Shown: positions 1 to 10,633 of the stretch, piece by piece | How the letters are laid out: every line of letters begins with the position of its first letter | How positions within the stretch are numbered: the stretch's first letter is position 1 | Origin: Blattamonas nauphoetae | Lineage: Eukaryota; Preaxostyla; Oxymonadida | Length of the DNA stretch: 64,000 bases | Reading direction: 5' to 3' | Assembly (NCBI GenBank): GCA_033064195.1 | Contig: JARBJD010000030.1 | Location: 186,001-250,000, forward strand | Position numbers and translations under genes: made by a program | The notes under the pieces: generated by a model | Seen by the model: the letters and a program-made list of their open reading frames with translations, nothing else | The model's database searches: none | What the model was told of the DNA's origin: nothing

Positions 1-3000
1 GCGCTGTCGTCTCTGACATTGGCACTCTTTTCGGTTGTCCTTCTTCACCCATCCTCTGCACCAACATATCTCTCACAGTTTCTGATCAGCCTCCAGCGGC
101 ATGTCGTGAACAACCGAAAAGTTGATGTGTCTCTCACAAATTCGATGAAGCGAGGGGGTTCACCAGGTGTTGTCCAGACAAATCAGAGGCGAATCACATC
201 TTTCACCTGGATTCCACACCTCTTTTATCTGTTCAACCAACTCCCGACTATCTCACGAAATCTTTTGAAGGGTGTTCTCTTGGATGTCGTGGAGGACTTC
301 CCAGAAACGACATTCTTTGCTCTGAGCTCATTCATATTCACACAAAAGGATTATCGAGTCGTTGATCATCAATTCTCGAAACTCATTCTAGCAGCCTCGA
401 TCCCAAATGAAGGTGTTGATCGCTCGCTCTCACCCTCAGCAAGACTAGCACTCATACCAGCTGCTGGGATCCATCACTTCTACACCCTCAGCACAAGAAA
501 CCGAAGCCTTCTCTCGATGCCCGATGACCTCATCCACCGCTTCATAGCACTCAAGCCAAACAAATCAGCTAATCAACCTGTCACGACGTCAGCCATTTCC
601 AGTGCTGATGCAAGATCACTCTGGAACACAATGCAAACCAAATATTCAGATCTGAGTCGGATGTACGAAACTCTTGTCAATACACTCAGTTCCATCAACC
701 TGGACAGCACCCATCTCATTGTGAACTCCATCGATGTCCTCATCCATCTCTGGCTGTCTGCATTCAATCTGGCTACTGCTGTAAAGGACAGGAATGGTCA
801 TGTCGAAAATCTGCCAGAACACCTCCAAGACTTGGCAGAGAATCGCCACATGTCTGAGGTCCACTCTGATCGAATACTCTCCCTCGACGTGTGTCATCTT
901 CATGTGATCCTTCTCAACAAATTCATCTTTACTCAACGGGAGAACCTTCCTTCTTCCTTTTATAAATTTGCTACTCTTCTTCCTGATTTATTTTCTGTTC
1001 AACCGTCACTCGCTCCAACAGCTTCTCTCGTGATTGCCCTCCAATATTTGTGCAGCTGGAGGGATGTTCTGTTTGATGCGTGTCCAAAAACAGTGCCCCT
1101 GTTTTCATACTCCCCGACTCTCTTCCGCCTCTGTCCAGCCCTCAAAAAGGCAGGTGTCTCCATGCCTGGCGCAAGCATGTTCTTGTCTCCATCATCTGTA
1201 TCTCCACACTCACTGTCTGTCCTCTCTGATAAGGTGACGGAACTAATGGGTCATCAATGTCAACAATCACAAAAGCCACAGAATCCAGCCACAATCATAC
1301 AAACCATTCACAGCACCATTATGTTCAAATCACGTTGCTCACCATTCTCGTTGTACCTTGACGTCGCTCCTCTCTTAAGTCTTTCGGAAGATGAGCAACA
1401 CTCATTTCGACCCAACACTTTCGTTCCACTCACTGTCCCTCTCCTGACTCCGCTTGTCACGTTTGTATCACAAATTAATTCTCTCCACACTTTTGCATTA
1501 TATTCAACGTGGTTCCACTCGAAAGCAGCCAAAGCGAAAAACCCAGATTTCAGGTTCCCTCAGACATCGGCCTTGATTCTCCCTGAACTCCATTCCGTGA
1601 TCTCAATTGTTCCGTCACAGTCATCGTTCTTCTTACCATCTCTGGCAGCAATGGTGTCACAGCCACTTGCCAATACGATCATCCGTTCACCAACTGCATC
1701 GCAATCTCTCCTTCATGTGAATACCCAAGCAATCACAGGTCTCCACTCCCACACACCAAGCCATCAATTCCTCTCCAAGCCAATGCAAGGAGGCTCGAAG
1801 AAAGACTTGATTCCGTCAGGTGAACCAAAACAAACACAGAATGATGAAGCCTTACAGCCTGGTTTAGTTTGTGGTGGTCAATTTTCAGAGGCCAGAGGAC
1901 TCAATCGTTCAGGGAATCGGACTGACCTTCGAGCCAGCAATATCTCCTTTGGGACTGTTCCGGTTGCAGTTCCGTTTTGCAATGATTTGATTGGTCTTCG
2001 AGACCTTCCCGAAGGTGTGACTATGCATGAGTTGATGAGAGAATGGGGGAGAAAAATTAGGACCACTGTGATTCCAATGATTCCCCCGACTAAGACCGAT
2101 GATCATGATTTGACAATGAAAAATTTGTGTGAATTGTTACCGGATCAAACAAGCGACACACTGCAAGACCTGCAAAATGCGACAAGAACTGAGTATCATT
2201 CGATGGGCATCCCCAAAAATGATGATGTGCAGATTCGGTATGTCCTCTCTCTCAGGGGAATCAGCCTCCGAACTCTGTTTTCTCCCCAAAATCCAAAAAT
2301 TGACGATTTATCCCATCCCATCTACCGCATCCCAACCTCTAAACAAACGCGAATTACAACAAAAGAGATTCCCATCTGCTGCAAAGAACATGCACTCCAT
2401 CCATCACTCCTCAAAGCCAAAATGCGAATGTCTCAAGATGTCCTCTCTGCAGCAATTCATCGCAGACTTCCGACAATCGAGTTCTTCCAACCAGCCATGC
2501 GGTCAATGGCCACACAGATGGGCATTGGATCCTTCATCACGTATCTGTGTTCTTTCACTCCTGCACATCCGGGTGCTTTGGTTCTCTATCCAGAGACAGG
2601 AAACTGTGTTCAAACAGTGTGGAATTGGGATGAGCGATGGGGTTTTGGAGAAGATGAAATCTCAACCAACGAGTGGTGGAAGATGGGTGTGAATTATCCA
2701 ATTATTCGTGATGTCTGTCGACCTGGAACGTTTGAGGAACAACCAGAAAAGCCGTACTCCCCCGTCCGTATCCGATGCACACCATCCCTCCTCCGGCTCT
2801 TTGGAGATGACATCCTCGGAGCATGTTATGTCAAGTCATTTACGCAGTCAGCTGATTGTCTGACTGATCCGATCAGCCAGAATTCTATTCAGGCCTCACT
2901 TACAGAATTCTTCACGATCGCACTTGATTCCATCTACCGAACTCATCCGTCTCCTCCGGTCGACATCCAAAACACATTCGACTCAATCACAAAAGCTTGT

Positions 3001-3291
3001 CTCGGAGAACTCACATTTAAGGACACATTTTTGCCAACAGTGCCAGACAAAGTTGCAGCACTCCTCAGAGTGTCTGATAAAACACCGATTTCACCGACAG
3101 AAGCTCTTCATTGGACAGCATCGAATCTTTCGCGTGTTGCATTCTCTCGGTCGTTAATTTTGAACACGGCGGAACAGTTAAAACGGGATATTCTGAAGCC
3201 TGTTGACACCAGCTCCTATCTCGTCATTCATTCCGCACTTCACCCAGATTATTTGTCACAACTGCCCTGGTGGTGGTTCCCGTGGTTCTAA
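1..3291 (+). CDS. TRRAP: TRRAP/Tra1-like PI3K-related pseudokinase, C-terminal part
   Basis: The frame is open to base 1, so the gene starts left of the window; at least 1,090 residues are visible, ending in TAA. TRRAP/Tra1 is the very large scaffold of SAGA and NuA4-type histone acetyltransferase complexes, which contacts activators in the nucleus. The first part (WIPHLFYLFNQLP, then LLKGVLLDVVEDFPETTFF) resembles the end of the TRRAP FAT region. The last 400 residues follow the TRRAP kinase-like domain: IRYVLSLRGISLRTLF, then a block with PIYRIPTSKQTR, and a FATC-like end finishing in PWWWFPWF, comparable to the WHPWL end of family members. I see no DxxxxN or DFG kinase motifs, as expected for this naturally inactive family. 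Another PIKK is the main alternative, but the missing catalytic residues and the tail favour TRRAP. Confidence 0.75.
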   Translation, partial: ALSSLTLALFSVVLLHPSSAPTYLSQFLISLQRHVVNNRKVDVSLTNSMKRGGSPGVVQTNQRRITSFTWIPHLFYLFNQLPTISRNLLKGVLLDVVEDFPETTFFALSSFIFTQKDYRVVDHQFSKLILAASIPNEGVDRSLSPSARLALIPAAGIHHFYTLSTRNRSLLSMPDDLIHRFIALKPNKSANQPVTTSAISSADARSLWNTMQTKYSDLSRMYETLVNTLSSINLDSTHLIVNSIDVLIHLWLSAFNLATAVKDRNGHVENLPEHLQDLAENRHMSEVHSDRILSLDVCHLHVILLNKFIFTQRENLPSSFYKFATLLPDLFSVQPSLAPTASLVIALQYLCSWRDVLFDACPKTVPLFSYSPTLFRLCPALKKAGVSMPGASMFLSPSSVSPHSLSVLSDKVTELMGHQCQQSQKPQNPATIIQTIHSTIMFKSRCSPFSLYLDVAPLLSLSEDEQHSFRPNTFVPLTVPLLTPLVTFVSQINSLHTFALYSTWFHSKAAKAKNPDFRFPQTSALILPELHSVISIVPSQSSFFLPSLAAMVSQPLANTIIRSPTASQSLLHVNTQAITGLHSHTPSHQFLSKPMQGGSKKDLIPSGEPKQTQNDEALQPGLVCGGQFSEARGLNRSGNRTDLRASNISFGTVPVAVPFCNDLIGLRDLPEGVTMHELMREWGRKIRTTVIPMIPPTKTDDHDLTMKNLCELLPDQTSDTLQDLQNATRTEYHSMGIPKNDDVQIRYVLSLRGISLRTLFSPQNPKIDDLSHPIYRIPTSKQTRITTKEIPICCKEHALHPSLLKAKMRMSQDVLSAAIHRRLPTIEFFQPAMRSMATQMGIGSFITYLCSFTPAHPGALVLYPETGNCVQTVWNWDERWGFGEDEISTNEWWKMGVNYPIIRDVCRPGTFEEQPEKPYSPVRIRCTPSLLRLFGDDILGACYVKSFTQSADCLTDPISQNSIQASLTEFFTIALDSIYRTHPSPPVDIQNTFDSITKACLGELTFKDTFLPTVPDKVAALLRVSDKTPISPTEALHWTASNLSRVAFSRSLILNTAEQLKRDILKPVDTSSYLVIHSALHPDYLSQLPWWWFPWF

Positions 3292-3513
3292 TCCTCGTTT
3301 CACTTCATGATGAATTAGAAAAAATGCACAAAAAATGTTTCCAACCACATAGTTCAGATGATATCTAGCAAAAAGACCATTTAGTGTTTCTGGCAACAGT
3401 TTGAGGTGAGCCCAAACAAGAGAACGATAAAAATACACAATATTTGAGCCAAAACCAAATCAGCCCGAATATCTAAATCTCAAGAAGGACCTCCCTTTGG
3501 CTATGGATGCTGT

Positions 3514-6500
3514 TCATTGCGGCTCCAAGTGGAACCCAAGCGGCGTCGCGTTGCGCACCATACGCCAATTCCCATCCGCATTCCCATTTTCATGCTCATT
3601 CGCTGGCTTGGTGAGGAGTGTATCTTCTGATGAACACAGCGAGGCCACATTCTGCGGTCGTCGGTTGAGGGACGCGTAACTTCCTCTTCCTTCTCATCAC
3701 CCTCCAACTCAACTGACACAACATCCGTCGAAGAGCCTGCCTCACCTTCCTTCCACACGATTGAAGACTGGGAGCTGATCCGCAGTCCGACTGACGATTG
3801 GTGTCGCTCTGTGCGGAGCAGCAAACGAGCCTGCGTTGACAGCAGTGTCGGGATACGAGAACGAAGGAGTAACGTTGAAGAAGGAGGTGTCGAGGCGGGT
3901 GGTGTCCTCCAGCTGGCGAGTAGAGGGAGCTGGCTGCACGTCGAGTGGGGAGAGGACGATGGAGTCCGAGAGGATGGGTTCGTGGCGGAGAGGGAGAGAG
4001 GAACGTTGGTGTCTGTTTGCGTGAGAGATGGAGGAGTGTGAGAAATCAGACGAGGAGTGGGGGAAGAAGTCAACTTGGTGTGGGACAGGTTGCGACGAGT
4101 TGTGGACAGAACGAAGGAATGCTTGTGCAGGAGTGACGAAGGAGGAGTCGTTGAGCCCAAACTCAGAGTGGTTGAAGGAGGACGAGAGGTGGGGAGAGGA
4201 GGGAACCGACGAGGGCTGGACGAGAGAGATGGAAGACACAGGAAACGAAGACACGTCCAACCGCGACTGATTCATGACATCTCTTCGCTTCTCGTCGATT
4301 TGCTTGATGAACGAGTGGAGGAGGGACGTGTTTGCTTGCGACGAGTTCGTCACGATCATTGGTCGTGCTTTGTTGTGACTTTGCCGATGTCTGCTCTGCT
4401 GCCTGTCGACCGAGTCGCGAGTGTTGTGTCTGCTCCTTCGATTGGGCGAGAGAGAGGTGCGAGCAGGCGAGGACGTGATGGTTGAGCGTCGATGGCTGTC
4501 CGGCTCGTCATCGCGCCGTTGTTTCTTGCTCTTCTTTTTCTTTTCGGTGCTCGTTGAGCGATTCCGCTGCCCAGACAGTTCCAACTCGTCCATCGATCGG
4601 GAGAGCACCATTTCTCGCTCGCTCTCCGTTTCTGAAGACGACTCCGAAGGCGACTCGATCGAGCTGAGCATCGACTGAGCGAGTGCATCGTTCCTGTCCT
4701 GCTTGGCCCGCCTCGCCTTCCTTCTGTGCTGGTCTGTGGAGATGTTCAGGAGACTCTGTGTCAGCACCACACTTTGGTTCGTTGCCTCCTCCTTCAGCTG
4801 CACAATCTCGGCCTTGCGCGTGTCGAGCTGCCTCTCCTTCTCGAAGAGCTGGCTCATTCCAGCTTCGATTTTAGACTTCTCGTCTTCCAGCCGAGTGAAT
4901 TCGGCCTTCACTCGCTGCTCTTCGGCCTTCACTCTCTCCCACTCTTTCTCGAGTTGAGCTGTTTGGAGTGTGGCGTGTTTCTCTCGTCGGAGAACCTCGT
5001 CGCTCAGAACAACAAACTCTCTGATTCGGGCATCGTTCGCTCTCACTTTGTTGTCAAAGGCAATCAGCGCTTCGGCAAGTTGGGCTTCGCGGGCTTTGAG
5101 AGATTTCTCGTATTCCTTCAGGCGGTTCTTCTCCATGTCAGTTTGGACAGACGAGAGTGCAGACTGGGTTGGCATGTCCTGAATCGATTTTGCCTTCCGC
5201 TCAATTTCAGCGAGAAGTTCCATTGCTCGCCCTTCGCCACTTCGGACAGATGCTTCGCGTTCAGCGAGAATCCTTTCCTTCTCTGTGATCCGCCCTTCCT
5301 TCTCAACCAGATCCAGTTCTCGGCGGCGGATGTCTTCCTGCTGTGTCCTCAGCTCATTTTGGAGAGAAACGTTAATACGATCCTCAATTTGGGGTGATGT
5401 TGGATTTTGGGTTGGGATGTTTGAGTCTTTGGCGGAGGGGACGCTTGGAGTGGGGGATTGGTGTGCAGATGAGATTTGACGTGTTAGTTCGTCAATTTCT
5501 TTCTTATGAGCGATGGTATTCTGTGAAAGAAGGGAAGCCAATGCATCTTTTTCTGTATTCGCTGCTTTTGCTTGGTTTTGTGCCTCTACAAGCTGGAGAC
5601 GGAGAGAATGGATGATTTTGTCCTTCTCGGGACACTTTGAGCAGGAAAGTGCAGACGAGGCTCGATTCTCAGGTGGAAGTTCATACAACGGTTTAAATTC
5701 CAACGAATCTGCTGGAGATTGTTGAGTGAGTCCACTGTCAGCAAGATACGAAAGTGGTGAGATTGCTTTTGGGGCAAATTGAGGTGCTTTTCTGGCACTC
5801 TTGCGCCGTGCTGCAACTGTTGATGATCCTGCTGTTGAGCGGAGTTGAGGATGCCCAACTCTTGAACTTGGGGAAGTGCTTCTTTGTGCATCAGGTTGAG
5901 GTTGTGGGATGGATGGTGGTTGATGCACACCAAACACGTCAGAATTAAGGTCTGATTTTTGAGGGGCAGTGTTCGTAACTGGGAATTGTGCAGTGATTGG
6001 CGTGACGGGTGTGTGTGTAGCCACCGGTTGAACGTGAGTCACTTGTTGTCTGGATTGTCTTGGGTCTGGCGTGGGTGAAAACCTTGTAACTTGCCTTGGA
6101 GAAGGTTGCCGTTCCGGGATGTTGATATCATTGGGTGATTGAGCATTTTGGGGAGATTGGGATGATGGTTGATTGAATCGAACACCTTTACTTGTGCGAG
6201 GGGCAGATGATTGATCACTATTCAGATACATGGGGACAGATTGAACTATTTGTTGAGAGTCGAGTTGAATTGGCTGCGGAGACGACTTTCGTGAGGGAAG
6301 TGATTGATAGGTGGCGAGTGGTGATGTGGGAGGAATATAGACAGCTGTCTTTGTATTCTGTTGAGGAACTTGAATTGATGTTGGTTTTTTGTTGGAAGAT
6401 TGTTGAGTTTGAGTCGAGGGAGTTTCTGGTGTGCTCTTGGATTGAGTTGGACCAGATCCAAATACATCTAATCTCAGGGAAAAAGAGGCACAAATGAGCG

Positions 6501-6691
6501 AAATTCGAAAAGATTTAAAGGAATACGATAGATTAAGGTCAAATTATTGATCATTTGAGAACAACTGCAAAATCGATTCAAAAAATACTTCTTCCTTGTG
6601 TTCCACCGCCAAGTGAAAATAAGGATGATCTGTTGGCCTCAGAGGTAGTGATAGGGATTTGGAGTGAATTTTTTTGGCCTCCAAAGCTCAT
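3514..6691 (-). CDS. Coiled-coil, Ser/Pro-rich protein of unknown function
   Basis: Proposed exons on the minus strand: 6589-6691, 3746-6467 and 3514-3685 (998 residues). The first exon starts MSFGGQKNSLQIP. Removing a 121-nt GT..AG intron joins it in frame to VFGSGPTQSKS. Near the 3' end a TGA at 3742-3744 sits just inside a GTGAGG donor. A 60-nt intron (3686-3745) removes it and continues to a tail ending TPLGFHLEPQ. The N-terminal third is rich in Ser, Pro and Gln. Residues about 280-550 form a long charged coiled coil (runs of EKEGRITEKERILAEREASV type). The C-terminal third is Ser/Arg-rich and probably disordered. No enzyme motif is visible. A cytoskeletal or basal-body scaffold is possible but not shown. 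The 5' exon is well supported by phase; the last exon is less certain. Confidence 0.7.
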
Positions 6692-7016
6692 GTGTCGCTA
6701 GTAAAATGTGTTGTTTGATCAACCCTTGTCAACGAACATTTTGATAGCCACCAGAACCAATTTACACAAAAAACAACTGGAAACGGGAAATAGAGTGGCA
6801 GTGTGGTGTGATTTTGGCTTTTGATGTCGAATTTGAATAATTGTGGCGATACATCCTTCGTTCGTCATTCACGCTTTGTTCTTTGTTCGCTCTCCTTCCT
6901 ACCTGGCACCATTCCTCGCACACGAAATGAGCTGCAACATTCACCATTGATTTGGAAGGAGTGTGCAACAGGATTGAGGAGAGGCTCTTGGATGGGGAGG
7001 GTGCACACTGCTTCTG
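6692..7016 (-). other. 325-bp gap between two minus-strand genes
   Basis: The minus-strand frame just downstream of the stop at 7017 stays open for about 60 codons with gene-like codons (peptide VNVAAHFVCEEWCQ, followed by a GTAGGA donor-like site near 6902). It could be a further exon of the upstream RRM gene. I found no join with matching phase. Bases 6692-6780 hold nothing recognisable and are probably the promoter and 5' leader of the coiled-coil gene. Confidence 0.25.
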
Positions 7017-7730
7017 TCATTCTTCAAAGACAGCATGATGTGGAGGAGTGAGTTTCGATGGATGGCAGGTCGGGATTGGTGGGCGCTCCGATTCAGCCAG
7101 ACTCAGAACAGCATTGTTTGCCTCAGCTACACTCCCCTCGATCAGCACGTAGGTCAGTTTCCAGATGATGTGTGCAGCCAACAGATCGCGAGACTTCATC
7201 AGCAGCCGAACATCGACCTCGCCCAACGTGATGTGCTGGACTATCGGGAGGGAGAGGATCTCACTCACCTTGCGTTCAACAATCTTGGTCATGTCAACGT
7301 TGAGAGGATTGTCTATGGCCAGCGGAGGGGAGGAACGCCACGTCTTGAGGAGGAAATGGAGAGTGGTGACTGATGAGAATGCCGAGCTGATGTTTGCCGA
7401 AGTGCACTTTGTCCAGACTGAGGAGGGCAAACACAGCGTTTTCCCACTCACTGAAAGATACGTGCCATTCGTTGAGAACTGCAACGTGGACAGTCTCGTC
7501 GACCGTGCCAAACACACCAAACAGACTGTGCATGGTTGGCTCAGTTGGATCAGATAGCACTCCACGGATGAAGAGGATACGTGAGCTGTGAGACAAGATA
7601 GAGAACGTCGGGATCGGCTGCGTGAGTGAGACTGGAGCGGGTGTGGAAGGCAGAGAGAGGTTGAATGATGGAGATGTTTGGAGGAGTAGTGGATTGAGAG
7701 ATGGTGAAGTGGTGACGTTGTTCTGTCGTG
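7017..7730 (-). CDS. RRM-type RNA-binding protein, 5' end missing
   Basis: Two exons are proposed: 7371-7730 and 7017-7312, split by a 58-nt GT..AG intron (7313-7370) whose removal aligns the two open frames. The first exon begins after a CACAG acceptor with a Ser/Pro/Thr-rich linker. It then encodes an RRM-like fold: ILFIRGVLSDP (RNP2-like strand), HSLFGVFGTVDETVHVAVL, WHVSFSEWENAVFALL and FGKHQLGI, in the style of polypyrimidine-tract-binding protein RRMs, where aromatic RNP1 residues are weak. The second exon (VDVRLLMKSRDLLAAHI, then VLIEGSVAEANNAVLSL) is unassigned. No in-frame ATG or donor exon was found upstream, where the sequence turns AT-rich and repeat-like. The gene may therefore be truncated by the neighbouring transposon island or have a distant first exon. 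Confidence 0.45.
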   Translation of the reverse strand, partial: HDRTTSPLHHLSIHYSSKHLHHSTSLCLPHPLQSHSRSRSRRSLSCLTAHVSSSSVECYLIQLSQPCTVCLVCLARSTRLSTLQFSTNGTYLSVSGKTLCLPSSVWTKCTSANISSAFSSVTTLHFLLKTWRSSPPLAIDNPLNVDMTKIVERKVSEILSLPIVQHITLGEVDVRLLMKSRDLLAAHIIWKLTYVLIEGSVAEANNAVLSLAESERPPIPTCHPSKLTPPHHAVFEE

Positions 7731-8551
7731 CTGTGTGAATTCAGTGATTTGAAGGAAAAACGTTAAAAACGAAAAATGACAAAAAATTGTCTGAATGACA
7801 GTGATGTGAAAAGGTTCCTCCCTAAAGTCGCCAGAAGGCGTTCTTAGCCGATCTAACGCATAAAAGCACTATAAGAGGACGATTTCTGAGCGAAAGATGA
7901 TGGAAGACAGGGTCCATACCTCATCTCGGAAAATTGACGTGTAAAAAATGTTGTGGGGTCGGATCAAACCGAATTTGCAAAAAGTGTTTTTTATCGCGAA
8001 TTTCACCTTCTGAAATCGATTTTGTAATTTTAGAAGGTGTTTGAGGTGTGTTTGAGCCATATAGCAGCAGTTTTAAGCAAGTTCTGAAAATCGACTTTTT
8101 GATCACTTTTTGGACCACAGTTCGATACATAGCTCCACGAATTCTCAACTGATTTTCATCAGGATTGTTTTGATTGATGACTCACATCGTCCCCGAGATT
8201 TTAAAATTTGGTTCAGAATTGTTCGAAGTGGTTCTCAAGTTGGATTCACTTTGTTCGAGTTCTAAAGTGAAAAAACATCGAAAAAAGTGACAATGTTTTT
8301 GGAATATGACAAAAATTTGCTTCAAAACTGACGCGAAAAATGAGGGTGAAATCTTGGACAGATTTCTGGAATTTAGGTCAAATATTGACATCATGAAAAA
8401 GGCCTAATTTCCTTTTATTACAAGACTCAGAAAGAGTCAATCGGAATTGACTTTTCGATTTTGATTTCAACAACTATTTCAGTTTGGTTCCCAAATCATC
8501 TTCAATACTACTCCAGATATCAACTCAAAGAGAGCTGAAGTGGACTGACTC
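7731..8551. other. AT-rich non-coding stretch at the edge of the transposon island
   Basis: No convincing exon is visible; the minus-strand open frames here are low-complexity Phe/Lys/Leu-rich by-products of AT-rich DNA. A short perfect hairpin has arms CACCTTCT/AGAAGGTG at about 8002-8039, with a 20-nt loop. The composition resembles the repeat copies further right, but I could not align it to them. Confidence 0.4.
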
Positions 8552-9014
8552 GTGATTCCTGTAGTACTTCTCGTTGACAACTGCACCACACACAAAACAG
8601 ACAAAGTGAAAGAGATCCTCATCAGAAAAAACATTCTCCTATGCACCATCCCACCCAATTCGACTCATATACTTCAACCTCTGGATCTGACGATCTTTTC
8701 GGTCTGGAAGAGGTTTTTGAATACGATACGAGGATTGGCACAAACAGAATCTCCAAACTCAATTGTCGCGAAGGCTGTCTGCGCCTTCAAGCAGGCGGCA
8801 ACCCCTGTTCAGGTGAAACGAGCATTTGAAGTTGGGGGATAACACTCTCCCGATTCGGAGTTTGCATTCAGCCTGTTGTGGATCAAGCCAGATTTACAGG
8901 GGTGATGATTTCTCCTTGGTCTCAGATTGCTGGTTGATCGAACCGGAGTTTCGGAAAAAGAACCATTTCACTGTTATTTACAAAGGGGATGTGAGCTTCA
9001 GGAAAAATCCGTGA
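8552..9014 (+). mobile_element. pogo/Tigger-type (DDE_1) transposase fragment, C-terminal half of the catalytic domain
   Basis: The reading frame 8552-8842 encodes VVLLVDNCTTHKTDKVKEIL followed by CTIPPNSTHILQPLDLTIFSVWKRF. This is the hallmark of the DDE_1 superfamily (pogo, Tigger, jerky, CENP-B): the second catalytic Asp in LVDNCTTHK, then the PPNSTHILQPLD block. The frame breaks after VKRAFEVGG and a second open frame continues to about 9014. No N-terminal DNA-binding region or terminal repeats are seen next to it, so this is a decayed copy. A matching piece of the first half of the domain lies downstream at 10065-10448, in the wrong order to be the same intact element. Confidence 0.75.
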
Positions 9015-10064
9015 AATGAGAACTTAAATCGGTGGGCGAAGAGGATCGTGCCCGTAGATGGTTTCGAGAGCATTGATCATTCGCGATCGAGCTCTGATAG
9101 AGCATTGATACCTCCAGGAAATGGACGTCCTGGAGACTCTTCGTTATCTTCGGCTTTTATATGGACGAGATACACCTTGTGAAACCACCATCAGAACCAT
9201 GTTTGCAAACCTGGATCAGGGGGCATTTCAATACGAACCAAACTCCCCGACCGTCCCCAGATTCAAGCAGCATATAATCGACTCGATCCAACCTCTTCTT
9301 GGGCTTTGCTAAATGTACGAATTGGATAGTCGACACGTACGTCACATAAACGAAATAATTTTGAAGAAATGTTTGAATAGGAAATGGTGTAGGAGTTAGA
9401 TCGGAATTTTTGCACTCCTCGGATCAAGGTTCGAATCCCCTTTTGTCAATGTTTTTTGTTTATTCTTCACGAAATCGCTACTTTCTTCGTTTAAAGAGTG
9501 TTCTAGAGAGAACAGTAGAAATGGAAACGTTCTGCTGAGTTTGGACTGATCCGTCCCAAAAAGTAGTTTTGAACAGTTCCTCTCACAATGGAGAACAGAT
9601 CGGTCATCTGTTTCCTTTTTTCTTACATTTTCATTGCTTTTGACGCTCTCTCCATCAATTCTCCCTCTTGATTAGCATTGGATCCTGTTTTCTATGATCA
9701 CGACGGATGTGTCAATTGAACGGTTTTGGCAACGACAGATAAGGGACAAGGATGAGGTAGAAATGGCAAAACACGCAGGATTAGTACGAAGGTAGTCGAA
9801 TTGCGAGAATAAAGCGAGAGAAACGGGTAAAACAACGAACGCAATTGCGATCGACGATAATTCACTGAAACGAGCTCTAAAACGAGGAGAGTATGAAAAA
9901 ACAAGAGGAGAAACACACTGGTGGGTACTATCACGCGTCAATATCGAGGCCTCCGCATTGCCTTCGATCCATCGTCGTTTCCACTGCGATCGTCGATAAT
10001 TCACAAAAAATTCCCATTCGAACATTTAGCAATTTAGTCGTACATTTAGTAAAGCCCATCAACT
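9015..10064. other. No clear gene; tRNA-like segment and one short unassigned ORF
   Basis: A 63-codon open frame at 9121-9312 (begins MDVLETLRYLRLLYGRDTP) has reasonable codon use and may belong to a transposon tail; I do not recognise it. A tRNA-like segment lies at about 9381-9450 and is listed separately. Between 9660 and 10030 the sequence contains two similar short stretches (GATCGACGATAATTCAC near 9850 and GATCGTCGATAATTCAC near 9988), a small direct repeat about 140 bp apart. Confidence 0.35.
9381..9450 (+). other. tRNA-like segment (tRNA pseudogene or SINE head)
   Basis: A box-A-like run (TGGTGTAGGAGTTAGATCGG, 9385-9404) is followed 23 bases later by a perfect box B (GGTTCGAATCC, 9428-9438), spacing normal for a tRNA. 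The T-stem flanks do not pair (3 of 5 positions fail) and no acceptor stem closes, so it is unlikely to be a working tRNA. A tRNA-derived SINE head or a decayed tRNA gene are both possible. Confidence 0.35.
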
Positions 10065-10448
10065 TTGAGTAGGACCTGGCCCAACTATTTCATTTCTCAC
10101 CTGAAGGAACTCTCATTCGTTCCCTCAAGCTTATATCCTCTTGGTCGTCTCATTCACTACAACAAGCAATGCATTGGTCCCTTGAAACAAAACCTCCGAC
10201 GAACTCATTCAGTTTTCCATGATGTTCCTGCACTGAATTTTGATTTCGATGAGACCCATTTGCATATTGATCATGCGATTCCGGCAAAAAAAGGAACAAC
10301 ACCCTCAGCTCCACGGCTGACAACATTGCTACCTCACAATCCTCTCTGTGCCAGATGTGTCACTTCCATACGAATACAAGTTGATCTAAAGTCAGTCACT
10401 CGTCGTACTCCCTGCCCCAACCGGAAATTCCACAAAAACACACTTTGA
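10065..10448 (+). mobile_element. DDE-type transposase fragment, N-terminal part of the catalytic domain (pogo-like)
   Basis: The open frame contains VPALNFDFDETHLHI followed by a basic run and IPAKKGTTPSAPRLTTLLPH. This fits the first catalytic Asp block (N.DET) of DDE_1-type transposases, which is followed by a Lys/Arg-rich step and a Thr-rich strand. The rest of the domain is not contiguous. Together with 8552-9014 it suggests at least two broken or shuffled copies of one family. The match rests on one short motif, so the family call is tentative. Confidence 0.45.
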
Positions 10449-10633
10449 ATCAGTTTTCAACACATAAATTGTCCCCACAAGCAATCAACGACGGACGCTT
10501 ATCACAATGCCCATGGCTCACTGCCTCCTCCAGAGGACATGCGGGCAGCTCATGTCTCGGAGGAGGTTCTGAAGAACGCAAAAGACAATCTCATCGACCT
10601 CGTCTATCCGCCATCCCACACTACGTCTATCTT

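Noticed and set aside
3501-4160. A 219-codon alternative frame at the 3' end of the coiled-coil gene, and the apparent stop at 3742
   Set aside because: A 60-nt GT..AG intron explains the stop and the main frame resumes with gene-like codons; the alternative frame is a shadow, though its acidic stretch made it tempting.
7869-8394. Minus-strand frames rich in Phe, Lys and Leu in the gap
   Set aside because: Composition follows the AT-rich DNA; no motif, start context or splice site supports a gene.
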